In this document: piece by piece, positions 27,361 to 37,456 of the stretch | Numbering within the stretch: the first letter of the stretch is position 1 | Layout: every line of letters starts with the position of its first letter | NCBI RefSeq assembly: GCF_011682175.1 | Contig: NZ_WHJG01000035.1 | Span: forward strand, 1 to 64,000 | Length of the DNA: 64,000 bases | Source: Massilia frigida | GTDB lineage: Bacteria; Pseudomonadota; Gammaproteobacteria; Burkholderiales; Burkholderiaceae_D | Direction: 5' to 3' | The notes under the pieces: model-generated | What the model was told of the DNA's origin: nothing | The model's input: the letters and a program-made list of their open reading frames with translations, nothing else | Database searches by the model: none | Program-made: the position numbers and the translations under genes

Positions 27361-27882
27361 ATGCACTATTATCAATATGCCAGTATACGGATCCATTATT
27401 TCGTCTTCGGCGCCTTCCTGACGCTTGGCATGATTGCCGGGATCTTGAACACGTCGTGGACCACCGTTCCTCAGAACGCGTTTCTCGGTACGGCTTCCTT
27501 GATTATTCCGTTCCTGTGCGGTGGCGTATGGCTGGTGACGACCTCGCTGCGCTTTCGGCTGACATTGACACCACATGCCCTCACCCTGCGCCGCGCTTAT
27601 ACGACCCGGACAATTGAACGCAGCGACATCGAGAGCTTCAAGGAGGTATACGATCGCAACTACGGCTCAGTCTTGTGGGTGCAGTCTCGTCGAAGAAAAC
27701 GGTCCAGCATCGTTATCCCGTGCGTCTTCAAGGAGAAAGACGCCGTGATGGCATGGTTCCAGGGCATCCCGGCTTTAGCCGCTGGAATGACATGGCTGCA
27801 GCGACACGCGGCGGCCAGCCCGATCACTTGCCACGGCAGCGGTGACGACGAGGTCTTGCCGGCGTCCTGCTTGGCCAACTGA
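27361..27882 (+). CDS. hypothetical membrane protein with PH-like domain
   Basis: A 173-residue protein. Two hydrophobic segments (residues ~12-28 and ~42-60) precede a beta-rich stretch (LRFRLTLTPHALTLRRAYTT, then IESFKEVYDRNYGS), reminiscent of bacterial PH-like membrane proteins in which a hairpin anchor carries a small soluble domain. No catalytic motif. A TGCTA-AAA-TAGCA inverted repeat at 27259-27271 may be part of its promoter. Function unknown. Confidence 0.6.
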   Translation: MHYYQYASIRIHYFVFGAFLTLGMIAGILNTSWTTVPQNAFLGTASLIIPFLCGGVWLVTTSLRFRLTLTPHALTLRRAYTTRTIERSDIESFKEVYDRNYGSVLWVQSRRRKRSSIVIPCVFKEKDAVMAWFQGIPALAAGMTWLQRHAAASPITCHGSGDDEVLPASCLAN

Positions 27883-27933
27883 CACACTGCGTTTGCTTCC
27901 AATTCATTCAAGGACCCAAGGATACATCCGACC

Positions 27934-29125
27934 ATGGCAACCGAACCCGTCACGCTCTTCGCCGAGAAAAAAGAATCCCGCACTTGTCATTGCCGTGTTG
28001 CGGAAAATGAAGGCCTTGTACACGGTGGTCGGAACGGAAGACGCGTGGAGCGAAATCGTCGTCAACACGGGTGGACGGCTGGCGAATCATCGGCTGAGGA
28101 TCACCCACGATCCCGATTACTACAGCGGGCCGGGGTGGCAGCTTCAGATGAACGGCATGCGCGGCTATTTCTCGCGCTTTCCGGAGGCGCCGGAACAGGC
28201 AAAGGTGCTCGCCCTGACTGAAAAATTCGGTTTCGTACTGGGCACGATCTGCGATCCCGATGCTGAACCCGGTGACGAACGATACGCCGTTTTGTCGGCG
28301 ATCGCCGAAGCGCTGGACGCGGTATGGTTCACCCCATCGGCCATGCGCGATGCCCATGGCAGGGTGCTGTACGGCCTCACGGAATGCGACCCGGGGGCCA
28401 CGTGGCCGGCATATGCCCCCATCCTGCCAGCGCCGGACGCGCTCAAGAACCAGCAACTGGCATTGAAACAAGGGGTATTCAGCGAACTGGCCTCACTCGG
28501 CTTTCAGCCTGCCGATTCCTTGCCCCTGCCCGACCTCGACGTCCGTGTGCGTGATGCGCACGAGGTCTGCACGCGGCTGATGGCATTGCAGGCCGTGTTC
28601 GCCTGGGCCGCAATACCCGAATATGTCGCCGCGACTGCGCTCCTGCAAGGCTACATCGAGCGCAACGAGCTGCGCGCATCGATGACGGAAAGCGAACTTG
28701 CACTGATTAATCTGCCGCGCCAGCGGTCGCAATCGCTGCATGCCAATACGGTCGGGTGGCGGCTGGAAAACATGTGGGCACTGGCATGGATCGCAGGCTT
28801 TGAGCGGGTGCCGGGACTCGATGCCAGCCAGATTTCCGATGACGTCGTCAAGGCGATGCTGTTCGACTTTCTGCCTGGCTGGAATGGCAATGCCGCCGCT
28901 TTCTCAGCGGGCGTCTCAGTGCGCCCGGCCAGCGAGGTGATCTACATGGAGTACAAATTCTACTGTGCCCATAACGCAGTCAGAAGTGCCCAACTGGGTG
29001 GCGCCACCGTGCCTGCGGGTTTCGACCCCGTCATGCATGGCGGCACCGTTCACGAACGCCGCCACTCCCTCACGTGGGCGCTGGCAGCAGGGGATGACTG
29101 GGACGATACCGATCTGAGCACCTGA
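27934..29125 (+). CDS. DUF4272 protein, apparent frameshift near the N terminus
   Basis: The main body reads from ATG 28007 to 29125 (372 residues). It carries the DUF4272 signature in its second half (EVCTRLMALQAVFAWAA, SLHANTVGWRLENMWALAWI, ERRHSLTWALAAGDDWDD). The most natural start is ATG 27934 (MATEPVTLFAEKK), but that frame leaves the ORF at a run of six A (27967-27972). Removing one A joins it to NPALVIAVLRKMKALY. Either a frameshift mutation or sequencing error, or translation starts at 28007. Function unknown. Confidence 0.65.
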
Positions 29126-29179
29126 CGCACGCGCGCCCAGCCTCGATGGCGCCGGGTGATCGACGCATTCGTCCGCTGT

Positions 29180-29587
29180 TTATTTGTCGAGAATCACGAT
29201 CGGCTGATTTTTTTCCACCACGTAGGTGGCCAGCTCGGACGTGATGCCGGTGCCGGTATTTTTTGCCGAGTGCACCGCGCCGGCCGGAATGTAAATCGAT
29301 TCGCCGGCCTGCAAACGCACCGTCTTGCCGTTCAATTCATACTCGATCGAACCGCTCAGCACATACGCAATTTCCACACCCGGGTGCGAGTGCTTCGGAA
29401 ACGAGGCGCCTGGCGCGAAGTCGACCCGGACCTGGATCGCCTCGCGTTGACTGTCGAACTGGCTGCGCACGGTTTCGGTGCGCGCAATCCCTTTGGCATC
29501 GAACTTCGGTGCCGGCTGTGCCATGACCTGCGTGGACACCAACACCAGCGATACCGCGCTGACCGCAATCTTCATAATGAAACTCAT
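29180..29587 (-). CDS. secreted cupin-domain protein
   Basis: A 135-residue single-domain cupin behind a signal peptide (cleavage after QVMA). The metal-binding motifs are recognisable: FPKHSHPGVEIAYVLSG (two His, Glu) and later PAGAVHSAKN (His). The ATG at 29587 follows AGGAGA. Small periplasmic cupins are often annotated by family only; whether it is an enzyme or a binding protein cannot be told. It stands alone and divergent from the response-regulator gene. Confidence 0.8.
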   Translation of the reverse strand: MSFIMKIAVSAVSLVLVSTQVMAQPAPKFDAKGIARTETVRSQFDSQREAIQVRVDFAPGASFPKHSHPGVEIAYVLSGSIEYELNGKTVRLQAGESIYIPAGAVHSAKNTGTGITSELATYVVEKNQPIVILDK

Positions 29588-29730
29588 GATTTCTCCTGTG
29601 GGGCGGCTGGCCTCATGCCAACCGTATTTCTCGTTAATCCGAACGGACAAGCGGCGCTCGCCGATTGCCCTGCCGGTTTGTGTATTAAACTGCACGCCTT
29701 TCCGCCGCCCACCATCACGGAGTGCAAGTC

Positions 29731-30375
29731 TTGAGCAGTACTGAACCATCCAGCAGCAAGCCGATCCGCATCCTTCTGGTCGACGACCATCCCATGATCC
29801 TGGCGGGACTGGCCGACACCATTGCCAGCCAGGCCGGCATGTGCGTGGTGGGCGAACTCGAGGACGGCGTCGGCGTTCTCGATGCGTTCGAGGCGCTGCG
29901 CCCGGACCTCACCATCATGGACATCGCCATGCCCCGCATGGACGGCTTGCAGGCGCTCGAAGCGATACGCCGGCTGCACGGCGATGCCCGCGTGATCATG
30001 CTCACCACCCTGGCGGGCGATCACCAGATGCGCCGCGCGGTCGAACTCGGTGCCGCCGGTTTCCTGATGAAGCACAGCCTGCGCAAGGACTTGATCGATG
30101 CGATTGTCGCGGTGCACGCCGGCAGGCGCTGGATCCCGTCCGACGTCGCGCGCACGCTGGTCGAGCAACTGGGCCAACCCAAGCTGAGCGAGCGTGAGGC
30201 CGAGGTGCTGCGCAGCGCCGCCGCCGGCAACGGCAACAAGCAGATCGGGGCGCTGCTGGGGATCGCCGAAGACACCGTCAAGGCGCATATCCGCACCATC
30301 CTCGCCAAGCTGCACGCGCATGACCGCACCCACGCGGTCGCGCTTGCGGTCAAGCGCGGCATCATTTCCCTCTAG
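29731..30375 (+). CDS. NarL/LuxR-family response regulator
   Basis: A receiver domain ([10 protein letters not shown]; phospho-Asp in [17 protein letters not shown] and K in FLMKHSL) is joined to a LuxR HTH ([20 protein letters not shown] and [20 protein letters not shown]). I prefer the TTG at 29731, 8 bases after GGAG; a GTG at 29722 overlaps that ribosome site. There is no adjacent kinase in the same operon. The HisKA_3-type kinase at 31453-34524, one gene away and opposite, is the natural partner. The stop overlaps the convergent hydrolase gene by 4 bp. Confidence 0.88.
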   Translation: MSSTEPSSSKPIRILLVDDHPMILAGLADTIASQAGMCVVGELEDGVGVLDAFEALRPDLTIMDIAMPRMDGLQALEAIRRLHGDARVIMLTTLAGDHQMRRAVELGAAGFLMKHSLRKDLIDAIVAVHAGRRWIPSDVARTLVEQLGQPKLSEREAEVLRSAAAGNGNKQIGALLGIAEDTVKAHIRTILAKLHAHDRTHAVALAVKRGIISL

Positions 30376-31331
30376 CCTGCGCCCTTGAGAAACGCCAGCA
30401 GGTCGCTGTTCACCCGGTCTTTATGGGTGTCGGTCAGGCCGTGCGGCGCGCCCGGATAGACCAGCAGTGTGGCGTGCTTGACGATGGCCGCGGCGGCGCG
30501 CCCGGAGGCGTCGATCGGAACGATCTGGTCGTCGTCGCCATGGATGATCAGGGTCGGCTTGTCGAATTTACGCAGGTCGTCGCGGAAATCGGTTTCGGAG
30601 AACGCCTTGATCGAGTCGTAGGTGTTCTTGTGGCCGGCCATCATGCCCTGCATCCACCAGCCGTCGATGAGGCCCTGCGACACTTTCGCGCCCGGGCGGT
30701 TGAAGCCGAAGAACGGACCGGCGGCGATATCCTTGTACAGCTGCGAGCGGTTTGCCAGCGATCCGGCGCGGATGCCGTCGAACACGTCGCGCGGCAGTCC
30801 GCCGGGATGGTCCGCGGTCTTGAGCATCAGCGGCGGCACGGCCGACACCAGCGCCAGCCCGGCCACGCGCTTGGTGCCGTGACGCCCGACGTAGCGCGCC
30901 ACTTCGCCGCCCCCGGTGGAAAAGCCGACCAGGACCGCACCCTTCAGGTCCAGCGTCTCGATCAGCTGGGCCAGGTCGTCGGCATAGTGGTCCATGTCGT
31001 TGCCCTCCCACGGCTGGCTCGAACGGCCGTGGCCACGGCGGTCGTGCGCGATGCAGCGGTAGCCATGATCGGCCAGGAAGATCATCTGCGCTTCCCAGCT
31101 GTCCGAGTTCAGCGGCCAGCCATGGCTGAAGACCACCGGCTGGCCGTTCTTCGGCCCCCAGTCCTTGTAGTACAGCGTGACGCCGTCGCGCGTGGTCAGG
31201 GTGGCGGGCGGGCGCGTCCGATTCGATGGAGTGGCGGCGGCGGCGCTGGCGAGCGAGACGCCGGCGGCAGCGGTGGCCGCGCTCAGCAGCACGTTGCGGC
31301 GCCGCTGGTCCGGATTGGTATGGTTGGTCAT
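30372..31331 (-). CDS. Tat-exported alpha/beta hydrolase (chloroperoxidase-like)
   Basis: A 319-residue alpha/beta hydrolase with a twin-arginine-type leader ([20 protein letters not shown]). Oxyanion region [12 protein letters not shown], nucleophile elbow [10 protein letters not shown], catalytic Asp in [12 protein letters not shown] and His in [11 protein letters not shown]. Closest to non-haem chloroperoxidase/arylesterase proteins. The halogenation activity of such enzymes is a side reaction, so esterase or perhydrolase is as likely. The start at 31331 follows GAGGAAA. Confidence 0.85.
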   Translation of the reverse strand: MTNHTNPDQRRRNVLLSAATAAAGVSLASAAAATPSNRTRPPATLTTRDGVTLYYKDWGPKNGQPVVFSHGWPLNSDSWEAQMIFLADHGYRCIAHDRRGHGRSSQPWEGNDMDHYADDLAQLIETLDLKGAVLVGFSTGGGEVARYVGRHGTKRVAGLALVSAVPPLMLKTADHPGGLPRDVFDGIRAGSLANRSQLYKDIAAGPFFGFNRPGAKVSQGLIDGWWMQGMMAGHKNTYDSIKAFSETDFRDDLRKFDKPTLIIHGDDDQIVPIDASGRAAAAIVKHATLLVYPGAPHGLTDTHKDRVNSDLLAFLKGAG

Positions 31332-31452
31332 GCTTTCCTCTGTAGTAGTCAATAGCGGGCATGGTGAACATGCCGGCCATAGCGTACCGTGCAGGGCCGC
31401 CGGCGCCATCGTCACGCGGAGTGCAAGCGCTCTAGCTCATTCGGGCTAGGCG

Positions 31453-34400
31453 CTACGCCGCCTCGGCATGCACACGCCGCCGCTGGCGCAGCCTTTGGAA
31501 CAGGGCCGCCGTGCGGCGCCCGGGGTAGGCCTGCTCGGCCGGGATGTCGAGTTGCATGGAGGTGCCCTGGCCGGGCGCCGAGAGCAAGGTGCAGACCGCG
31601 CCCAGCGCCCGGGCGCGCTCGCACATGCCGACGATGCCGAAGTGCTTGCGCGGCGGCGCCGTCCCCGCAACCGGCGCCGCCATGCCGCAGCCGTTGTCGC
31701 GCACCAGCACGGCAAGTGCCTCTGGGCGGTAGTCGATGAGCAGTTCCACCTTGCTCGCGCCGGCGTGGCGCGAGGCGTTGAACAGCGCTTCGCGCGCGAT
31801 CGCCTGCACCTCGTCGCGCACCCGCGCGCACAGGGTGCGCGGCTTGCCCTGGATGCTGGCCGTGAAACGCTGCTGCAGCAGCACGCGGCCGTACTGCGCC
31901 AGCGCCTGGCCCAACTCTTCCGGCTCACCGGCGCTGCGCAGGTCCGAAATGCAGTCGCGCCCTTCGCTCATCAGCTCGTCGGCAAGATCGAGCGTTTGCT
32001 CGATCTTGCCGCGCTCCTCGGTGCCGATCGGCAGGCTGCGCGCTTGCTGGCCGAACAGCATGATCAAGCCCTGCACGCTTTGCAGCAGCGTGTCGTGCAG
32101 GCCGCGCGCGATGCGTTCGCGCTCGGCCAGGCGCTCCTGCATCCGGTCGCGCAGGCGTTCGGTCAGGCGCCGCACGCGCAGCCAGTACAGCGCGCCCAAC
32201 AGCGCCGCACCAAGCAGCACCATCAGGGCGATAAACCATCCGGTTTCGACGAAGCGCGGCGGCAGCACCAGTTCCAGCGTGGCGCCGGTATCGTTCCATA
32301 CCCCATCCTCGTTGGCGGCCGCCACGCGGAAGCGGTAGGCGCCGGGACGCAAGTTGGTGTACACCGCTTCGCGGCGCGTGCCGGCATCCTGCCAGCGCTC
32401 ATCGAACCCGTCGAGCTTGTAGCGGAAGCGCACCCGTTCCGGAATCGCCAGGCTCAGTGCGGTGTAAGCGATGCGCAGGTCGCGCGCGCCGATGGGCAGG
32501 CGCAGGCGTCCCTGCGCCGGGTAGGCGACATCGCCCGAACGCAGCGAGAGTACTTGCACCGGCGGCGCCAGCCGGTTGCGCGAGACGGTGGCCGGATCGA
32601 TACTGGCCACTTCGCTGGCGGTGGCGAACCAGAGCCGGCCGTCGCTGCTCTGCGTCATCGATGGCAAGGGACGCAATTGCTCGGCGCTGCCGACCAGGCC
32701 GTCGAGCCCGTCGAAACGCTCGAACGGCAAGGGCCAGGCCGGCTCGCGCAAGAGACGCCCGACGTCGGCGGCGCCAATGCGGCTGATGCCATCGGAGCCG
32801 TACAGCCACAGCTCGCCCGTGGCGGTACGCACCATGCCCGAGATGCCGCGCAAGCGCTGCCCGCCGGCGACGCTGGCGCCGTGCCAGCGCAGGCCGTCAT
32901 ACCAGGCCAGCCCGTCGCGCCCGCCGGCCCAGATGCGCGCGCCGTCCACCAGCAGCGATTGCACGTCTCCCAGCTGCAAGCCGTCGGCCTCGCCGAACAC
33001 CCGCACCCGCGTGTCGTCGATCAGGGCAATCCGGTTGCGCAGGAAGCCGGCCCACACCCGCCCGGCGGGGTCGGTCGCCAGCGCCAGGGCCAGGCCGTCC
33101 GGCATGCCGGGCAAGCCGCCGTCCTTGCGCCAGGTGTCGTCCTCGATCCTGAACACACCCTGGCGCGAGAGCGAACCCCACATGCGGCCCTGGCCGTCGA
33201 TCGTCATGGCCTGCATGTCGTAACCGGCCAGGTGCGCCGGGTGCGGCAGGCGCGTGAGCGCACCCGAGGCGGCGCGCCGCCAGCGCTCGTTGAAGCTGGC
33301 CAGCCACAGGGCGCCGTCGGCGGCGCGGTAGGCGGCGGTGAGCGTCAGGTTCCCCACGCTCTCGTGCGCGCCCTGGGCGTCGTAGCGGCGCAGCGGTTGG
33401 CGCCGGTCGCCGATGATCACGCCGCCGCGCTCGTCGGCGATCACGCCCGGGCGGTCGAACGCGGTGGCGGCCGGCACCGGCCGCAGACGCGTGCGGCGCA
33501 GGCGGTCAAGGCCGGCCGAGGTGCCGATCCACAGATTGCCTTCGCGGTCCTCGAACGCCGATTGCGGCAACGGACCGCTCATGCCATGCGCGCGCGTCAG
33601 CTGTTGCGCGCTGGCGGCCTTGCCGACATACGGGGCCTGGCGCCGTTCGAGCGCGTTCACTTTCAGGATCCACATCGTGCCATCGCGGTCGAACAAGGCG
33701 CCGTTGCCGCCCAGTTCGGCGCGGGGCTGCGGCTTGCCGCGCGGCGTGGCGGGCAAGACCCGGTAATGCTTGTCGACGCCGTCGGAGCCCCACAAGGTGC
33801 CGTCGGGCGCTTCGGCCATGGCCATCAGGTCGATATGCGGCCACGCGCGCCGGTAGGATGCCTGGCCCGGATCGCGGAAGTAGATGCCGCCTTCGACCGA
33901 TACCCACTGGCGGCCGTCGCGGCCATACAAGATCTGGCGGGCCGGCTTTTCCGGCAAGCCTTCTTGCAGGCCGACGCGGCGAAAGCGCGCCGCGCCCGGC
34001 GCCAGGTGGCCGAGACCGGTGCTGGTGGCGGCCCACACGCTGCCATCCGGTCCCTCGGTCATGGTCATGACGGCGCCCCGGGGCAGGCCGTCCGCTTCGG
34101 TAAACAGGCGCATGCGGCCATCCGCGAACATGCTGATGCCGCCGAAGCGCCCGCCTACCCACAAGCGCCCGTCGCGCGTGGTCAGCAGTCCCAGCGTATT
34201 GGTCGAGTGCAGGCGATGGCCCTGCACGCTGTCCATGCGCTCGAAGTCGACGCCGTCGAAGCGAAACAGGCCGTTGGGTGAACTGATCCACAGCCATCCA
34301 TCCAGGGTCTGGGTGAACTGCACGACGTCGGCGGGTGCGCCGCGCTGGCCGTTCCAGGCGGTGTGGGCGTAACTGGACAGTGGGGGCGTGCCGGCCTGGG

Positions 34401-34524
34401 CGGCGCAGGACAGCACCAGCGCCGCCCACGCCAGGCTGCGGCGCAGCACAGCGGCAGTCATGCTCGCGGCCATGCTGGGGCGCTCGCTGGGCGCCGCGTT
34501 TTTTTCCTCGAGAGTGTTTTTCAT
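31453..34524 (-). CDS. beta-propeller hybrid sensor kinase, HisKA_3 type
   Basis: A 1023-residue membrane kinase. A signal peptide is followed by a long run of propeller repeats (GLLTTRDGRLWVGGRFGGIS, DREGNLWIGTSAGLDRL and others, residues ~45-650). A Y_Y_Y-type Ig domain follows (FRYKLDGFDERWQDAG...TNLRPGAYRFRV), then one TM helix, the H-box ERERIARGLHDTLLQSVQGL and a degenerate-looking HATPase ending near the C terminus. It has no receiver. The periplasmic propellers resemble HTCS sensors of polysaccharide breakdown, but the kinase core pairs with NarL/LuxR regulators, such as the one at 29731-30375. Divergent from the metallopeptidase gene. Confidence 0.85.
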   Translation of the reverse strand: MKNTLEEKNAAPSERPSMAASMTAAVLRRSLAWAALVLSCAAQAGTPPLSSYAHTAWNGQRGAPADVVQFTQTLDGWLWISSPNGLFRFDGVDFERMDSVQGHRLHSTNTLGLLTTRDGRLWVGGRFGGISMFADGRMRLFTEADGLPRGAVMTMTEGPDGSVWAATSTGLGHLAPGAARFRRVGLQEGLPEKPARQILYGRDGRQWVSVEGGIYFRDPGQASYRRAWPHIDLMAMAEAPDGTLWGSDGVDKHYRVLPATPRGKPQPRAELGGNGALFDRDGTMWILKVNALERRQAPYVGKAASAQQLTRAHGMSGPLPQSAFEDREGNLWIGTSAGLDRLRRTRLRPVPAATAFDRPGVIADERGGVIIGDRRQPLRRYDAQGAHESVGNLTLTAAYRAADGALWLASFNERWRRAASGALTRLPHPAHLAGYDMQAMTIDGQGRMWGSLSRQGVFRIEDDTWRKDGGLPGMPDGLALALATDPAGRVWAGFLRNRIALIDDTRVRVFGEADGLQLGDVQSLLVDGARIWAGGRDGLAWYDGLRWHGASVAGGQRLRGISGMVRTATGELWLYGSDGISRIGAADVGRLLREPAWPLPFERFDGLDGLVGSAEQLRPLPSMTQSSDGRLWFATASEVASIDPATVSRNRLAPPVQVLSLRSGDVAYPAQGRLRLPIGARDLRIAYTALSLAIPERVRFRYKLDGFDERWQDAGTRREAVYTNLRPGAYRFRVAAANEDGVWNDTGATLELVLPPRFVETGWFIALMVLLGAALLGALYWLRVRRLTERLRDRMQERLAERERIARGLHDTLLQSVQGLIMLFGQQARSLPIGTEERGKIEQTLDLADELMSEGRDCISDLRSAGEPEELGQALAQYGRVLLQQRFTASIQGKPRTLCARVRDEVQAIAREALFNASRHAGASKVELLIDYRPEALAVLVRDNGCGMAAPVAGTAPPRKHFGIVGMCERARALGAVCTLLSAPGQGTSMQLDIPAEQAYPGRRTAALFQRLRQRRRVHAEAA

Positions 34525-34623
34525 AATTTCGCGCACATCATACTTGAACGCCAATCACAGCCGCTGCAAGCATGCCGCGCCAGCCACCCCGGGCAAGCTG
34601 CTTTTTACCATTTTCACCACTGT

Positions 34624-34653
34624 GACAATCGGTGAGATTGTCTGTAAATACAG
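34624..34653. promoter_or_regulatory. adjacent inverted repeats in the kinase/peptidase divergent promoter region
   Basis: GACAATC-GGTGA-GATTGTC (34624-34642) abuts CTGTA-AA-TACAG (34642-34653), about 50 bp upstream of the peptidase ATG and 100 bp from the kinase start. The region is AT-rich. These look like protein-binding sites, possibly for the LuxR-type regulator; the assignment is inference. Confidence 0.5.
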
Positions 34654-34705
34654 TACCTATACTGATTTTGGTCAATCGTTCTCTGGTTTCCTGGAAGGAT
34701 GCAAC

Positions 34706-37456
34706 ATGGACTCTCTACGCTCGCTCCCGCGCCGCTTTCGGCTGCGCCCATTGCTCGCTGCAATCTCACTCCTGGCGGGCAGCTGCACCGCCCTGGCAGC
34801 CGGGCCGGCAGCCAACCTGCAAGTGAGCACGGGCCCCGGCCCGTCGGAAGTCGTGTTTCCATCGATCGATACCCCGACCATCAAGCCGGGCCGCGCGCCG
34901 ACGGTGGATTTGCGCGTCTTGCCCAAGGGCGCGCAGGTGTCCTTGCCCAACCAGGACATGGGCCACGTTTTCATGCGCATCCCGCCAACCGAAGCGGTCA
35001 CGCTGTCGGGCGCCGATGTCGCCAACAAGGTGATCGTCCCGCTGCTGAGCGCGCTGCATTTCGAAGGCGGCATGCGGCGTCTGCGGCGCGCCCCCGAGGC
35101 CGGCCTGCCGCAGACGCGGCCGCAGCTCGACGGTGTCGCCCAGTTGCTGGCCCTTGAATACCAGGGCAATGAAAAAGCCACCCGCCCGCGCACCCTGGAC
35201 ATGGTCGACGCCTTCCTCGGCAAGCGCGCGCCCACCGACGATGTCGAGCGCAACCTGCTGATCGCGCGCGGCCTGACCTTCGCCCAGTACAAGGCCGACA
35301 TCGAACGCCAGGAAATCATCTACCCCTTCATGCAGGTCGAAGGCGACGTGCCGATCGAGCACACCCTGCTGCTGGCCTCGCGCTGGGAAGGGCAGAGCGT
35401 CACCAGCGTGCGCGGCTCGCTGCTCCACCGCTATTCGATCGCCAACGCGCGCCCGCAAAGCGCCGAGGGTGCCGACCTGCGCGCGTACGCGGCCTTGAGC
35501 AGGGTCAAGGGCATCGACAGCGTCGACGGCAAGCGCGTGCTCGACGGTCCATCGCTGGTGCTGCTGCCTTTCGGTAACGACAGCGCTGGCGGTGTTTCCC
35601 TGCGCTACGCATGGCGCATGGTCGTCGAAGGCATCAGCTTTGGCCAGGCGGTGCCGTTCAGGGTCTGGTCCGATGCCGCCACCGGCACCATTCTGAAAAT
35701 GCGCCCGCTCGTCTCCGATGTCAGCGCGACCGGCAATGTGTGGCGGCGCGATCCCGGCACCGGGGCGACCCAGGTGCGCAGCTTCGCGGTCGACCCCGCG
35801 GTCGGCGGACAATACACCCTCAAGCTGGCCGGCGTGGTCTCGCGCGTGGACCACCAGGCCGACGGTTTCGATGCCGAGGATGTGTCGGTATCGAGCACCC
35901 TGGGCGGGAGCAGTGCAACCTTGGCGAACTTCAACCAGGCACCCATCAACAACGGCGCGACCGCGACTTGCTTCAGCGGCGCCAATCCACGGTTCCAGCA
36001 GGTGAACTACTTCGGCGTGTTTCACCTGAACTGGAAGCAATCGCTTGCGCACGGGATCTACACGCCCTTCCCGACCAGCCCGTGGAATCCGCGCATAGAG
36101 TCGGCCTCGGCCGGCTGCAATGCCTGGTCCAGCATGAATTTCGGGGCCTGCCAGGGCTACTTCGACGCGACCTGCCCCAACTATTCGGATGGCACTGCCA
36201 GCGCCACCAACTTCATGAACTTTGCCCACGACAACACGGTGGTCAGCCACGAACTGGCGCACAACGCGGTGCAACGTTTCACCGACGGCCGCCCCGCCAA
36301 CTGGTGCGGCATGGCGCCCTGTGCCATTCCGTTCGGCATGGGCTCGATGCACGACCTGGCCGACGCCTGGGCCGATCATTTCGATAACACCAACTGCACT
36401 TCCGGCTGGGCCGCCAAGAACCTGGGCGGCGTCAATGCCAGCAATAACTGCCAGGGCAGCCGTGGCCACAGCGAGGCCGGCAGCCTGCCGCGCCTGCATG
36501 AAGTCACGACCCCGTTCAATCCCGCCATCCCGGGCGACCATTTCCCGGAACACCGCGACCTGTCGAGCATCGACTACGCCGACATGCAGATCGGCTCGGC
36601 GATCCTGTGGCAAGTGCGCGAGGGCATGCGCAGCAAGTGCCGGCCATCCGGGCATCCGCAGTATTTTGTCCGCTTCACGCGCGCGCTCAAGAACGCCGGC
36701 TTTTCCGGCAGCGTGGGCGGCGGCGACCGTGGCATCTATAACGTGCTGCGCGACCTGGAACTCGAAATGGTCGAGCAATGGGCCACCTCCGGCTTGCCGG
36801 GCGGGCCGCCGGCATTCGCGCACAACGGCAACCACACGACCAACAAAGTGCTGGCCGGCTTCGCCAAGGGCGGCGTGTTTGCCATTCCATCGGCCTGCAT
36901 CGACGGCGACCCCGGCACCTCCGACGCGGCCATCTGCCCCACCGGCGAGAACGGTGCCGATGCCGTGATCGACATGAACGACAACGACCTGGGCGACGAT
37001 CCGGTGGTGGACGGCATTACGCACCGGGAAACGGATTTCCTCAAGCTGGGCGGCCCCGCACCGACCTTCCAGGTCTGGACCGGCCCGCGCTTCCGCTTTA
37101 CCGGCACCAGCGCCCGGCCGGTCAGCGGCACGGCGATCTGCAATGCCAAGTACATCGTCGAAGCATCGACCGATCAGGCCTTTTCGCCGGCATCGACCAT
37201 CAACAGCGGCTGGCGCGTGGTCGACCTGAACACCGCCACGCCGGCGTCGCCGGAATGCTCCGACACCTGGACCCCGAATGCGGCCCAGTGGACCACGCTG
37301 CAAAGCGGCGGCCACCTCACGCGCGTGTACTACCGGACCCGCACGCGTGACGCCCTGGATGGCAACGAACGCATCTCCACCTCCCCCGGCGCGGGCCTGT
37401 GGACGGTTCCGCCGCCCTATGCGGTCATTACCACCACGGGAGGATCGGACTATTGA
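34706..37456 (+). CDS. secreted M36-like (fungalysin) zinc metallopeptidase
   Basis: A 916-residue exported protease. Signal peptide (LLAAISLLAGSCTALAA), long propeptide-like region (~35-440), and zinc motif HELAH (His515, Glu516, His519) in a TVVSHELAHNAVQRFTDG context. The position of the third zinc ligand, GEGWGD in typical M36 enzymes, reads ADAWAD, with Asp553. Many Cys in the catalytic part suggest disulfides. The ATG at 34706 follows GGAAGGA. It overlaps the next gene by one base, so they form an operon. It probably degrades extracellular protein; the activity needs the non-standard ligand to work. Confidence 0.82.
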   Translation: MDSLRSLPRRFRLRPLLAAISLLAGSCTALAAGPAANLQVSTGPGPSEVVFPSIDTPTIKPGRAPTVDLRVLPKGAQVSLPNQDMGHVFMRIPPTEAVTLSGADVANKVIVPLLSALHFEGGMRRLRRAPEAGLPQTRPQLDGVAQLLALEYQGNEKATRPRTLDMVDAFLGKRAPTDDVERNLLIARGLTFAQYKADIERQEIIYPFMQVEGDVPIEHTLLLASRWEGQSVTSVRGSLLHRYSIANARPQSAEGADLRAYAALSRVKGIDSVDGKRVLDGPSLVLLPFGNDSAGGVSLRYAWRMVVEGISFGQAVPFRVWSDAATGTILKMRPLVSDVSATGNVWRRDPGTGATQVRSFAVDPAVGGQYTLKLAGVVSRVDHQADGFDAEDVSVSSTLGGSSATLANFNQAPINNGATATCFSGANPRFQQVNYFGVFHLNWKQSLAHGIYTPFPTSPWNPRIESASAGCNAWSSMNFGACQGYFDATCPNYSDGTASATNFMNFAHDNTVVSHELAHNAVQRFTDGRPANWCGMAPCAIPFGMGSMHDLADAWADHFDNTNCTSGWAAKNLGGVNASNNCQGSRGHSEAGSLPRLHEVTTPFNPAIPGDHFPEHRDLSSIDYADMQIGSAILWQVREGMRSKCRPSGHPQYFVRFTRALKNAGFSGSVGGGDRGIYNVLRDLELEMVEQWATSGLPGGPPAFAHNGNHTTNKVLAGFAKGGVFAIPSACIDGDPGTSDAAICPTGENGADAVIDMNDNDLGDDPVVDGITHRETDFLKLGGPAPTFQVWTGPRFRFTGTSARPVSGTAICNAKYIVEASTDQAFSPASTINSGWRVVDLNTATPASPECSDTWTPNAAQWTTLQSGGHLTRVYYRTRTRDALDGNERISTSPGAGLWTVPPPYAVITTTGGSDY

